Origin: Rhynchopus euleeides
Lineage: Eukaryota; Euglenozoa; Diplonemea; Diplonemida; Diplonemidae
Reading direction: 5' to 3'
Assembly: GCA_963210315.1 (NCBI GenBank)
Contig: OY723322.1
Coordinates: 434,001 to 498,000, forward strand
Length of the DNA: 64,000 nt
Below the pieces are notes generated by a model. That model was not told the DNA's origin. It ran no database searches and was given only the letters and a program-made list of their open reading frames with translations. Shown here piece by piece: positions 53,711-64,000 of this stretch (positions are counted from its first letter, which is position 1; every line of letters starts with the position of its first letter). A program made the position numbers and the translations under genes.

Positions 53711-55957
53711 AGGGGGACCCTTTTCGATTTTTTTTCGGATGGGTCCATTTTGCACGTTTGAGCCCAATTTCGAAGGAATTTTTGAGTTTTGAGCCTGTTT
53801 TGAGGCCTAAAACGCGCTAAAACGGCCCCGCGAGTTTGGCGTTTTGGCCTTGGTGAAAATTCACCTCAAAAAAAAATCTGGCCCCAAAATCTGGTCCTTG
53901 TGGTCTGGAACCTTTCATTTTCGAAGGAAATCGTCGAAAAACTGAGACCTTCGATCCTGGCATCACACAGACGGCCCCAAAAAAGGCAATGCCTCCGTGC
54001 GGCCAGGAGAACACGAAATAGCGACCCCCTCAACGGGGAATGCTACGAGCACGGCCAAAAATCGTTCAAATCGTTCAAAAATGAAGCACACGAAGTTTGG
54101 GTCATTTCGTGGGCGAAGTACAGACGTGTGTCGAAATTGACATGTTGTTATCAGTATGTCAAAAGAGTGAATACAAAGAGCAATGTTCTTGACATTGCTC
54201 AGAACCATGGCTGATTCTTCAGCTATTTAAAATAACCCCGACCCCGACCCTGCCCGGCCCCGGCCCTTCCCTGTGCAAGCTCGTGCCCCCACCCATCGCA
54301 TTGCTCCCTTGTTGCCTTGCTTTGCGCTGCTTTTCTTTTTCAGAATTTTCAGAATTTTAAAGTTCAAGACGGAGTGCTTTTTTGCCGAAAGTTTAGGTGA
54401 CCCGATGATGGGGATGCAGCACCCCGAGGGTCTTACCTACCGGGCGGTTGGGGGGCGGTGGGGCAGGGCAACTTTGGGTGCAGATTTACGTACACAAAGC
54501 GGCGTGAGACTGTGCATGTCAGCGGCCTTGCGTGGTGGCCCCCCTAGGTGACTATGTTCGGATGTCTGGGAATGGAATGAAAACCCCCATATGGCTGCCT
54601 GCGCCCTTGTGGAATTAGAGGTGGTCGGGAATCGGTCGGAAACCAGTACTCCTGCTGGCGCTCGTCGTGTGTGTGGAGCATCTGTAGACGCCCGGCAACT
54701 CAGCCATCTTGCCCCCGCGCAAGCTCTGCCTGGCCGTGGAAGAGGATGACACACGGTCTGAATCTGGACTCTCTCTCGTGGTGGCACCGAATAACTGTGA
54801 CTCTAGGTGACTCCACATAAACATACTCCCACTGGTCTGTGGCAAAGGGAGAATGACTATATGCCTTGAGAGAGAGACCTCCGGCCTGAAAGGACAAGCA
54901 TGAAAAGCCGGAATAGATCAGATAGGGGGTCTTCGCTCCATCCGCCAAAAAAAACCAAAAAAAACCGGAAAAAACCCGTGAAAAAGTCGGAAAAAAAGAG
55001 TGTGGGGAGTTGGGTCCAGTTTAGCAAAGTGAGCTTATTTTTCGAAAATTGAAAAATTGGGGACACCAAAAGTCCCCAGAAAAATCTTCGACTTGGCCCG
55101 CAGAGTGATTTTTTTTTGGTGAAAAACGATTTCAACAGTTGTCCAACAGTTGCTGTACAAGACGGCACACCGTTCTCTGCGCATGGGCTGCTGCACGTGA
55201 ATCATTTGGATGTCCGAGGGGCTATCGGAACGAGGAGGGCCACGAGCCTGAACTACCCGCCAGCAGTGATCCCGTGCCAGGGCTGGCAGGGGGCCGCGGC
55301 CCCACCTCCCTTTTTCTGTAATTGTTTGGGAGGGTGGGCCGCCAGGGGTGGCATGGCCCTACCCTCGGCCCTACCTCCCGGGTCAGATTTTGGGGCTTTT
55401 GGGTTCGGCCTTGTGGCCGAGTTTTCATGCGCCGCAGCGTATGAAAACCCAACGGCATGCTGGGGGCTTGATGGTGTTCATCGAAGCGCACCTCATCATG
55501 CCCCAAGCGAAGGACCATCCCCGCCTGGAATGTGCAACAGCACCAACCGGTGTGGGGACTAGCCTTCGAAGACTTTCAGGATGTTCACTACCGTGGCCTC
55601 CGGCGGCTGGGGGGCTGGATTCCTGATTTTTGATCCAGCAGGACGACCAAAGGCAGGAACATCCGGTGCCTCTCGAATTGGGTGAATGTGTGGCCGTGCA
55701 TTCGATCCTGTTTGCATCATACCACGGGAAGTCGGGGCGGGGTTGGGCTGCACTTTTGTTCTCGCGAGCTCGGCCACCCTGTGCCCGACTTCTTTTATGG
55801 TTTGCCCGACCCCCAGCGAGATCACTGGCAGCCAGACCTTGTTCAACATAAACAGCAGACAAGAGAGCAGAATGGAGTGTGGGGCAGCTGCCGTGCTCCC
55901 ACACATAAACATCGCAGCTCTCGCGCTGCCTGCACGAAAGGGACGGGTAACCTGCAG

Positions 55958-57331
55958 GATTCCGATTTTTGGGTCAGACTCCAAGTTTGACACAAGGGAA
56001 AATAGGCAAAAATTTTCACCTATTTTTGGTCACCTAAGGGGGGGGGCTTCGCTCCGGGTCACTGACCCAAGCTGACCCAGATTGACCCGGAGCGAAGCCC
56101 CCCATTTTCCTAAGGTGAAAAACCCCAGGGTGACCCAAATTGACCCAAGTTGACCCAAATTGACCCGGAGCGAAGACCCCCATGTTCGTTCCCATAGGAA
56201 AAAATTTGGGGTTTTTTGGCCTATTTTTGGCCATTTTCCGCTGCATTTGTTTGATTTTGGGTCGGGAAAGGTATGGCCAGGAAGTGGGAAAAATTGAGGA
56301 AAAAGTCGGAAATTTTCAGGTTTGCCCATATAAACCATGGGTCACAGATTCCGATTTTTGGGTCAGACTCCAAGTTTGACACAAGGGAAAATAGGCAAAA
56401 AATTTCACCTATTTTTGGTCACCTAAGGGGGGGGGCTTCGCTCCGGGTCACTGACCCAAGCTGACCCAGATTGACCCGGAGCGAAGCCCCCCATTTTCCT
56501 AAGGTGAAAAACCCCAGGGTGACCCAAATTGACCCGGAGCGAAGACCCCCATGTTCGTTCCCATAGGAAAAAATTTGGGGTTTTTTGGCCTATTTTTGGC
56601 CATTTTCCGCTGCATTTGTTTGATTTTGGGTCGGGAAAGGTATGGCCAGGAAGTGGGAAAAATTGAGGAAAAAGTCGGAAATTTTCAGGTTTGCCCATAT
56701 AAACCATGGGTCACAGATTCCGATTTTTGGGTCAGACTCCAAGTTTGACACAAGGGAAAATAGGCAAAAATTTTCACCTATTTTTGGTCACCTAAGGGGG
56801 GGGGCTTCGCTCCGGGTCACTGACCCAAGCTGACCCAGATTGACCCGGAGCGAAGCCCCCCATTTTCCTAAGGTGAAAAACCCCAGGGTGACCCAAATTG
56901 ACCCAAGTTGACCCAAATTGACCCGGAGCGAAGACCCCCATGTTCGTTCCCATAGGAAAAAATTTGGGGTTTTTTGGCCTATTTTTGGCCATTTTCCGCT
57001 GCATTTGTTTGATTTTGGGTCGGGAAAGGTATGGCCAGGAAGTGGGAAAAATTGAGGAAAAAGTCGGAAATTTTCAGGTTTGCCCATATAAACCATGGGT
57101 CACAGATTCCGATTTTTGGGTCAGACTCCAAGTTTGACACAAGGGAAAATAGGCAAAAATTTTCACCTATTTTTGGTCACCTAAGGGGGGGGGGGCTTCG
57201 CTCCGGGTCACTGACCCAAGCTGACCCAGATTGACCCGGAGCGAAGCCCCCCATTTTCCTAAGGTGAAAAACCCCAGGGTGACCCAAATTGACCCAAGTT
57301 GACCCAAATTGACCCGGAGCGAAGACCCCCA
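55958..57331. repeat. 389-bp tandem repeat, 3.6 copies
   Basis: Units start at 55958, 56347, 56716 and 57105 (lengths 389, 369, 389, and a partial of about 227). The 369-bp unit lacks one 20-bp internal repeat (GACCCAAGTTGACCCAAATT). Each unit contains a perfect hairpin of about 21 bp (GGGGGCTTCGCTCCGGGTCA with its complement) and a further copy of the TGACCCGGAGCGAAG word. Confidence 0.93.
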
Positions 57332-57817
57332 TAGAGTACAGACTCAGGTGCACGAACCGATCCTTCGGCAGCTACCTGCTTGGTTTGCTGGTGTATGGTT
57401 GAGCGCTGCTTGTGTACGTAAATTTTGCTTATATGAACACTCCGCCTTCACCAAAGGTGAAGAACTTCCCAAGACAAGCGGTGTGGCACCCCCTGTGGTG
57501 TTGCGCCCCTTTGGACATCGGCCCCAGCGGTAACCCGCAGGTTGTTGTTTCTTCAAAGAAACACGTCGATTCTGTCCCCCACAGCAGGGTTTTCCCTGCT
57601 TACCCATGGATGTTTTCTCATTATTATTATAACAGTTGATACAATACACTAGCTCGGCAAATGCCTGGAGCGCCACTGGGAAGGTGTGTGCCGGGTCTCT
57701 GCTGAAGCACTCCGCTACACAGGGGGCTTCCGGTTCCTGTCCATGCAGAGGTTCTCAAGGCAGATAATGCCGAGACTTGTGGTGCGCTCTCGTTTGTTGA
57801 TCCAGGGCCAACCCAGT

Positions 57818-57930
57818 GACGAAAAATGTGGAACGGCATGCTGCCCGTTTCTTCATTTTTCACCTTGCGTTGCAAGGGGGTCGCCCTCACGAGGGAAAAA
57901 TGTGGAACGGCATGCTGCCCGTTTACTCAT
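57818..57930. repeat. Short direct repeat inside the 7.3-kb element
   Basis: AAAAATGTGGAACGGCATGC and the CTGCCCGTTT that follows occur twice, 73 bp apart (about 57823 and 57896). Confidence 0.85.
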
Positions 57931-58149
57931 TTTTACCTTGGGATCACCTCGTTCACTAGGGAAAAGCGCCAAGGCGTCTCCCAAAGGTGGAACCGCTCCA
58001 CTCATATGGGGCCGTCTCCCAATTCGTGTTGGGCGGCGAGCCTTGAGAGTGCTGAGTATTGCACTTGGCATGAACTTGCAGACTGGTCACAGACAATGTC
58101 GACTATAATAGTGACTATAATAGTCGACATGTCACTAAAATAGTGACTA

Positions 58150-58959
58150 CCGTAAACGGAAATATTGTGGACCGTAATAAAGGTGAACCGTACTATAGGT
58201 GGACCGTAAAAAAGATGGAACAAATGGGATTTTTCCGGAACTTGGAACATTTTTACGGTCCACCTATTTTACGGTTGGGATAGTGGACTTGGCGGTTTTT
58301 TTTACGAGTTCCTTCGTGACGAAGTCGCGAAGGAACCAAGGAAATCGTACGACTGAAGCTGCAGGATTAACACCACAGAGCCTCAGCACAGAGTGTGCGC
58401 TCACCATCGTCCGGGAACTGTTCTCCCACAGTTACTGCAGGGTGTACTACACTAAAGGAGTACGATTTCCCTGAATTTTCCGGGCACTGATTCACGAATT
58501 TACATCTGGAGGGAGCCCGGTGGTCTCAGCTTCTGTCTGCGCGCCCTGCCGTACTGTGGCTGCTTTTGTGGGCTCGTGCATCAGGTTCTACTTTTACTTC
58601 TACCGGAACGCTCCTTGCATGGTACTACACTTCTCGAGGTGTGGTGGTGGGTGAGTCTCGAGGTGAGTGGTGGTGATCGTGCCCTTTCCACACGCAGGGA
58701 GGACTTGCTTCTCTTGCTGGTGTTGGTTGCGGTGGTGGAGGGAGGGTCCAAAGCTGGGAGGTCGGGAGGCCTACGTGCGGGAGTCTGCGGCGTGGAGGCC
58801 GCAGTCCGCGCCCCGCAACCCACCAGCCCGCGGGCGAAAATCGCATTGTCTTTTCCATATGCAGTCCCAATAAATAGTGGACCGTAAAAAAGATGGAACG
58901 TTTGGCCTTTTTTTGGGAACTTGGAACATTTTTACGGTCCACCCTTTTTCCGTTTACGG
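58150..58959. mobile_element. Nested TA-flanked inverted-repeat element 1 (about 0.8 kb)
   Basis: The ends read CCGTAAACGGAAA and its inverse TTTCCGTTTACGG, each preceded or followed by TA, as expected for insertion at TA. Inside, ACGGTCCACC and GGACCGTAAAAAAGATGGAAC words recur at both ends in inverted order (58170-58280 and 58880-58945). No coding capacity is seen. It sits inside a GACATG/TAGT palindrome cluster of the larger element. Confidence 0.75.
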
Positions 58960-60057
58960 TATTATAGTGAACATGTTCACTATATCCTGGACATGTGTGC
59001 ATGCGTACACTATAATAGTGGACATGTTCAGTAAATGCTGACATGTTGACTGCGCATCCACTATAATACTGACATGTTAGTTGCGTGTCAGTCAATATAG
59101 TCGCAGGAGGATCCTTGAAATCGGTAGTGGACAGTAGCGGACAGGGCGGACATTTCCTTGTGGAAAAAGTGCCCGAAAAAAAAAATCGAAAAGGTCCCCC
59201 TTACAGAATTAGCCTTTTTTCAAAAAATCGGAAAATTTCGGACCGCAATTTGTACCCAAGAAAGTGCCGAATTTTCGGACTTGGTCCGATTTGAACGATT
59301 TCCGTGCCTCTTGCAACCCCCATGAGGGGGGGGCTGCTGTTTCGGGTTCTTCCGGTGGCACATGCTGGGGTGTCAGGACAGGTAATCCTGCTCGCTGTAC
59401 CCGGTGATCCCTGACGCAGCCAGGAAGTGGAGAGCCTTGGAACCCTGGTTGAGGCCTGTAACACCCGGCCTTCCTGCCACTTGTGGCATTGTGGAGTGGA
59501 GGTGGTTATGGAGAAGTTTCTCTCTCCGTCCGGTCGAGCACAACCGTCCTCTCCAGCCAGGGGTCATCTACTTTCCAAACAAGGGCCAGGAACATGCTCA
59601 AACAAACTAATTGATCAGAAAATCTGGCTTGCCGTGGAATCATTGAGCAAAATTTGGGGTGTGGTTTGCCCCCTTGCTGCATATGACATGTCCATTTTTG
59701 ACGATTTTTGGGCAGAATTTGGTGCGTGGGACCTTTCGATTTTCATGAATTTTTCGGAATTTCGTGGGGACCGGTACCCCATTTGAGGGCCAAAAATCTC
59801 ATTTCCGAGGCCTGGGAATGGTCGCAGTGGCCTCAGATGTCCAAAAACGTTCAATTGACCTCTCCTCGAAAAAAAATTCGAAAGGTCCCCCCTACTGGCA
59901 CCCCGGATTAGGACATGTCTCTGGGGGTGTCCGGGGGGCATTTTTGGCCCATTTTTGGCTGGGGAAAATGGGCCATTTTTCACGATTTTTTCGGTTTTTT
60001 GTCCGGACCGGGACCGCATTTGAGGGGCAAAAATCTGATTTCAAATGTCACTAAATA

Positions 60058-60386
60058 CCGTATACGTAAATATTATGGAACGTAAATATTATGGAACGGG
60101 CCCATTTTTGGCCGGTCCGTTCCATAATATTTACGTTCCAAAATATTTACAGGGCCAGTTGGGGACTCGGTGGTGAGGACGGCTTGCGTCAGGAATCGCG
60201 CGAAAAGTGCACGAGTAGGTCCCGTCAGGGACTCTGCATGCCGTCCGATCACCTGGTCCAAGTCCCCGAGTCGCAGAAAGCCCTGTAAATATTATGGAAC
60301 GAAAAAAATCTGGAACGCCAACCCACCAGCGTTCCAAAATATTTACGTTCCATAATATTTACGTTCCAAAATATTTACGTATACGG
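60058..60386. mobile_element. Nested TA-flanked inverted-repeat element 2 (about 0.33 kb)
   Basis: The ends read CCGTATACGTAAATATT and its inverse, with TA on both sides. The interior repeats GTAAATATTATGGAACG words as further inverted pairs. It is a MITE-like non-autonomous element, related in its terminal CCGTA..ACG to element 1. Confidence 0.8.
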
Positions 60387-60530
60387 TATAGTCACTATTA
60401 TAGTTGACATGTCGACTATATAGTGACTATTATAGTCGACATGTCGACTATTTTGTGACTATAATAGTCGACATGTCAACTATATAGTGACTATTATAGT
60501 CGACATGTCACTATTTATAGTACTATTTTT
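60387..60530. repeat. Right subterminal palindromic repeats
   Basis: The same TAGTCGACATGT-type words as on the left side. Confidence 0.85.
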
Positions 60531-60547
60531 TTCATTAGCCCACCGTG

Positions 60548-61825
60548 CTACCACCTAGCCCCCCCCCCCCCCCCCGAAAAGAGCTCTAATGTACACTCTT
60601 TTTCCCGCCAAGCCCAATGTCAGTTCATTTTCATCTTCAACTCCCTCAGGCCGACGGCTGGAGGTCATTTTTTTGTTTGCCTTTTTGCAGGTATTGCTGC
60701 ATGTTTGCTCTGAGCACCCGAAAGCCCCCCGTTTCGAGCGCGGCACAACCGCGCCACGAGAGTTGTGCTGCTGGCTTGATGTATTCTGTCGGAGCAATGG
60801 AGCCACAGCTCAACAGAACTGCCAGCTGCACTGTCTCTGGTATTTTTGCTCTCTCTCTTTCTCTCGACAACGTGCCAGGCATGGCCGACACAGCTATATT
60901 GTTCGGTGTCGACAACCAACCGCCTGAAGTAAACACGACCAGGAATGCCGCATACAATCAACGCCCCGATACACCTCCACCATGCAAACAGGATCGAGTG
61001 ATACTGTTTCACATAGGTGAGCACCACCCTCACACCCTCACCCTACTGGTGGGGTGAATATACCCGGCACTGTATCAGGATAACCCAACGGTGAAGCTGA
61101 AGGATGGGGAGATGGGGTGGGTGGGGGGTGGGGAGACGGAAACTCAGAAGGGCCGCGTCTGGCACCATAGCCCTGGCCGAGTTGTGCAGCTGATGTGTCC
61201 AAACCGGAAAAGGGCGTGGCAGACAACAGTGCTTTACGCTGGCGCAACACACATGATGCAGAAGGACTGCGTGCACCTTCGAGGAGACAGAGAGAGAGAG
61301 AGAGATCGCCACAGCCTCGGTATGACAGAAGAGAGTTAAAAAAATAGGGGGGGGGAACCGATGCCAGAGGAGTGAAAAATAATGACACGCATTGTCCCCC
61401 CAAGAAAAGAAGAAGAGAGAAGGCAAAATGGCTGTAGGGAGTAACGGACGGTTGTAACGGGACACAGGCAGGGGCGTGTATTGCATGCCTTCGATGCTCA
61501 AACCACACCAGCTGTGGGACGCCGCACTCCGCACTGTCACACCCGAAAGCAGCAAGGGTGTTGGCGAGAGAGAGAGGTAGGGGGCGAGGGGCCGCTCATT
61601 CGGTTTATTTGTTCCCAGCGAAAGCGTGGGAGAGGGGGTGTGCGCAGTCCCAACCATTTTCCCCCCTTTGAGTGCGGGCAGACCCCTGTTGTGTATGCAG
61701 GCGATGCTTCGGGGTGGGGCGACACCACCCGGACCCCGACCCCCGACCCCTTCGCGTCCTCTCACAGAACACAACCCAGGGTGGGCCTCAGGATGGACAG
61801 AGCTGAGAGATGGGTGCCAAAAGGC
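60548..61825. other. Gene-free stretch between composite element and FAR gene
   Basis: It starts with a C run of about 16 (60559-60575). A GA microsatellite lies at about 61289-61305. No supported gene. Confidence 0.45.
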
Positions 61826-63666
61826 CTACAGGTTCGCGCGAGCGTAGAGGCGCGACCCAGACATGTGGTTTGAGTGGGGCTCCTGTGTGTGGTGTGTGTG
61901 GTGCGGAAGGTTATACACGGAGGTGGTGCGGGTGGGGGGTGTCGGTCGTAGGAAACCGGCTCAAGGATGCGCCGAACGAATCAAAAAAAATCAGATCCGA
62001 GACACCAAACACAACACGGGCCAGGGCCTAATGTGCATACCTCGACACCCTCCTCCTTGATGACCCACCGCATGATGCCGTAGCAGTAGTTTGCCAGGTA
62101 GACGTGCCACGAGATGTGGTGCACGTCGGTGTGCCAGTCCGCTGCCTCGGAAGGCGACAGAATGTCCTGCAGCGAGTTGGTGTTGGTCGGCATGAAGTCC
62201 CACGAGAAGTTGTTGAATGCGCGGAACTGGGAAACGAGGTCGTACGCCTTGCCGGTCGCTTTCTTCAGCTTGTCCGCGTTCTTCGCGGCCGTCGGGCGGG
62301 CCCCGGGGAAAGGCAGGCGGGACTGCGCGTAGTACAGCTGGGCGGGCAGCTTCCTCTTCAGGTGGAACTTCCCCTCATACTCCGCACGGTTGGCAATCAT
62401 CACCACCTCACACTTCCGCACCTGGTTCTTCGGGGGGTTCGACTCCCAGTGCCCGCGCACGCTGGTCACCACGTTGCCCCATGTCAGGGGGTTGTCCGTC
62501 CCCGACGTGCAGATCTGGTACACAGGCACCATCTTCCCCGCACGGTCCACCGCACCGGAGGTCACAACAGACGACACCACGGAGCGCCCCTCATCCGGCA
62601 TGCCTGCGAAGTTAGGCCGTGTCGGAACCGCCGACGCCTTCTGCAGGTTCCCCTCCGTCAGGGGCAACGAGGGCGACACCGGCGCAGCCGCAGCCACCTC
62701 CTTCGCCACACCCCCCCTGTGCTGCGAGGCGGAGTCCTCCATCTTCGTCTCACGCGCAATCTTCGCGCCCGCCAGGAGGATCCCCTTCACGACGTAGTCC
62801 ACCGGCACGATGTCCGCCTTACACGACGGGTCGGCGTGCACCTCCTGCACAATCCCAAACCCGGCAGTCACAAACAGGGCACCCGAGGCGCTCAGCGTGT
62901 CAACCCACCCCGGGACAGGCTCCTCCAGGGCAGACCCGATGATGGAAGGGCGCACGATCGCCATCGGCACATTCCCCTTGTTGAGGTTCAGGAGGTGCTC
63001 CGAGATGGACTTCGTCATGGTGTAGGTGTTGGGGAAGCCAAACTTCTGCAGCAGGGCAGGCGTGTCCTTCTCCAGCTGCACGGGGTTGCTGTTGAGGATC
63101 TGCTTCGTCATCGCCTCCGCCTCGAACGGCAGCGGGTACAGCGTCTCCTCCACGATGTCACCACGCCTCTGGTAGTTGCAGTAGCAGGTGGAGATGTGGA
63201 TGAACGCCTCGAACCCGCCCTTCTGGTGGCACTTCCTCGCGAGCGAGAGGATCTGCAGCGAACCCAGCACGTTGAGGATGGCAGACGTGTGGAGCTTCTC
63301 GTTGAAGTCGATCGTCGCGGCGAGGTGGAAGATCATGGTGCAGTTGTCCACCAGGGTCTGGTACACCTCCTCCGTCATGCCGAGGCGGTCATCCGTCAGG
63401 CTGCCCTCCACCGCCACAACCTTCTCGCGGAAGATCTTCTTGAAGTTCTCCTCGCCGTACTGCTCCTTCAGCCGCCCCATCACGGGGCTCTCGAAGAGCT
63501 CCGCCTCCAGGCGCTTCTGCGTCTCGACACCCTTCTTGGGGCGGATCAGCAGGTAGAGCTTCTCCACGCGGGGGAGGGACCGGAGGATCTTCTCGACGAA
63601 CACCTTGCCGACAAACCCGGTCGACCCGGTGATCAGAATGTGCTGCCCAGCATATGTCTCGTCCAT
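61826..63666 (-). CDS. Fatty acyl-CoA reductase (alcohol-forming), two exons
   Basis: Exon 1 is 62041-63666 (542 codons) from the Met at 63666 (MDETYAGQHILITG). The frame is open further to 63882 but that part is low-complexity. The donor is GAG|GTATGC. A CACACAG acceptor before 61882 gives a second exon 61826-61882 coding 18 residues to a TAG, total 560. The extended short-chain dehydrogenase fold has the NAD(P)H loop GSTGFVG (14-20), a KLYLLIRPKKG segment, FHLAATIDFNEKL, and catalytic Tyr215/Lys219 (YTMTK). The middle has RPSIIGSALEEPVPGWVD, a family mark of FARs, and the C-terminus contains the FAR/Sterile region (SWDFMPTNTNSLQ). It reduces long-chain acyl-CoA to fatty alcohol for wax or ether lipids, usually at the ER or peroxisome. 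An Ala/Ser-rich insertion near 330-380 is unusual. Confidence 0.93.
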
Positions 63667-64000
63667 TGTGAAGAAAAGAGCGAGTGAGAGAGAGAAGGGT
63701 AGCCTGTGGTGTGCGGGAATGGGGAGGTGCTGGGGAAACACAGAAAGCTGTGCCATGTGATGAGCATTTGGCGGCGCAAATCCGGGGGTGGGTGGGTGGG
63801 CGGTCTTTTTATCACGGTGATTGGAGCTGGAGGGCGACGAGGCTCCGTGTGGTTCATCGCGGCCAAGCGGTTGCCGTTGCATATGAGTGCTTGAGTTTGT
63901 GTGAGAATGAAGCTTTAGTGATTACAATCAATCTAAGACGGACAAATTGCAGCGGAGAAACACTGAGAGCCACGCGTATGTGTGATGGGAACACCACACA
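63667..64000. other. Upstream flank of the FAR gene
   Basis: A CT-rich leader at about 63672-63700 on the minus sense. No other gene is seen before the window edge. Confidence 0.5.

Larger units (their letters stand above)
53281..60547. mobile_element. 7.3-kb non-coding composite transposable element
   Basis: The first 20 bases (CACGGTGGGCTAATGAAAAA) recur exactly inverted at the right end. CT lies on both sides (53279-53280 and 60548-60549), a likely 2-bp target duplication. Inside both ends are dense palindromic words built on ACTATAATAGT and GTCGACATGT (53330-53710 and 60387-60530). Related clusters recur at 58098-58148 and 58962-59100, suggesting nesting or internal duplication. The interior has no protein-like ORF, so the element would need a transposase supplied in trans. 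The terminal heptamer equals that of the 3.4-kb transposon in this window. Confidence 0.8.

Noticed and set aside
54240-55960. Coding remnants inside the 7.3-kb element
   Set aside because: The open frames are short, overlap on both strands and show no domain. No reverse transcriptase, integrase or transposase motif is visible.
62104-63687. 527-aa plus-strand open frame over the FAR gene
   Set aside because: Antisense shadow, very rich in Arg, Val and His. The minus frame is a clear reductase.

Overview
This is nuclear DNA of a eukaryotic microbe. It carries RAD50, a KEOPS kinase, cathepsin Z, a Na+/H+ exchanger and RRM proteins, and it has spliceosomal introns whose donor sites all begin GTATG. 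Coding exons are GC-rich, and intergenic DNA is full of G or C homopolymers of 8 to 18 bases. The mix of genes (adenylyl cyclase with a multi-pass membrane domain, phosphate acetyltransferase, Thr/Pro/Ala-linker surface proteins, fatty acyl-CoA reductase, tandem RRM genes) suggests a SAR-type protist, possibly an alveolate alga of the chromerid kind. The species is inference only. There is no sign of a bacterium or an organelle.

Every recognisable host gene (15 complete genes plus one cut by the left edge) lies on the minus strand. The only plus-strand genes belong to a transposon. Read from left to right in + coordinates, the window holds: a membrane adenylyl cyclase (C-terminus beyond the left edge); a PLAC8-family Cys-rich protein; cathepsin Z; BUD32 (three exons); a 3.4-kb two-gene inverted-repeat DNA transposon (8570-11970); phosphate acetyltransferase; an NHE-type exchanger; an ankyrin-repeat protein of about 17 repeats; RAD50 (two main exons); an array of four two-RRM RNA-binding protein genes (27103-38344) interrupted by a secreted Cys-rich/CBM-like protein; a type I mucin-like membrane protein; a Fringe-like glycosyltransferase with an AbfB-like lectin domain; a 7.3-kb non-coding composite element (53281-60547); and a fatty acyl-CoA reductase.

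The strongest unusual signals are as follows. (1) The 3.4-kb transposon and the 7.3-kb element share the terminal heptamer CACGGTG and both appear flanked by 2-bp target duplications. The small one may therefore be an autonomous driver, encoding a DDE-like protein with three C2H2 fingers plus an unknown accessory protein, and the large one a non-autonomous passenger. (2) The large element is nested: it holds 3.6 copies of a 389-bp tandem repeat with a perfect hairpin, plus two smaller TA-flanked inverted-repeat elements. (3) In the RRM array an identical-length 501-bp block follows every gene. It is nearly invariant even where the coding exons have diverged, and the fourth gene is a patchwork of copies two and three. 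(4) Three repeats between array genes contain a tRNA-Val(CAC)-like fold, probably a tRNA-derived SINE head.

The genes do not form one pathway. They are housekeeping, signalling and surface functions in a long co-oriented run. Exon junctions were inferred by hand from splice motifs and reading-frame continuity. The RAD50 junction and the 5' end of the glycosyltransferase remain unresolved.
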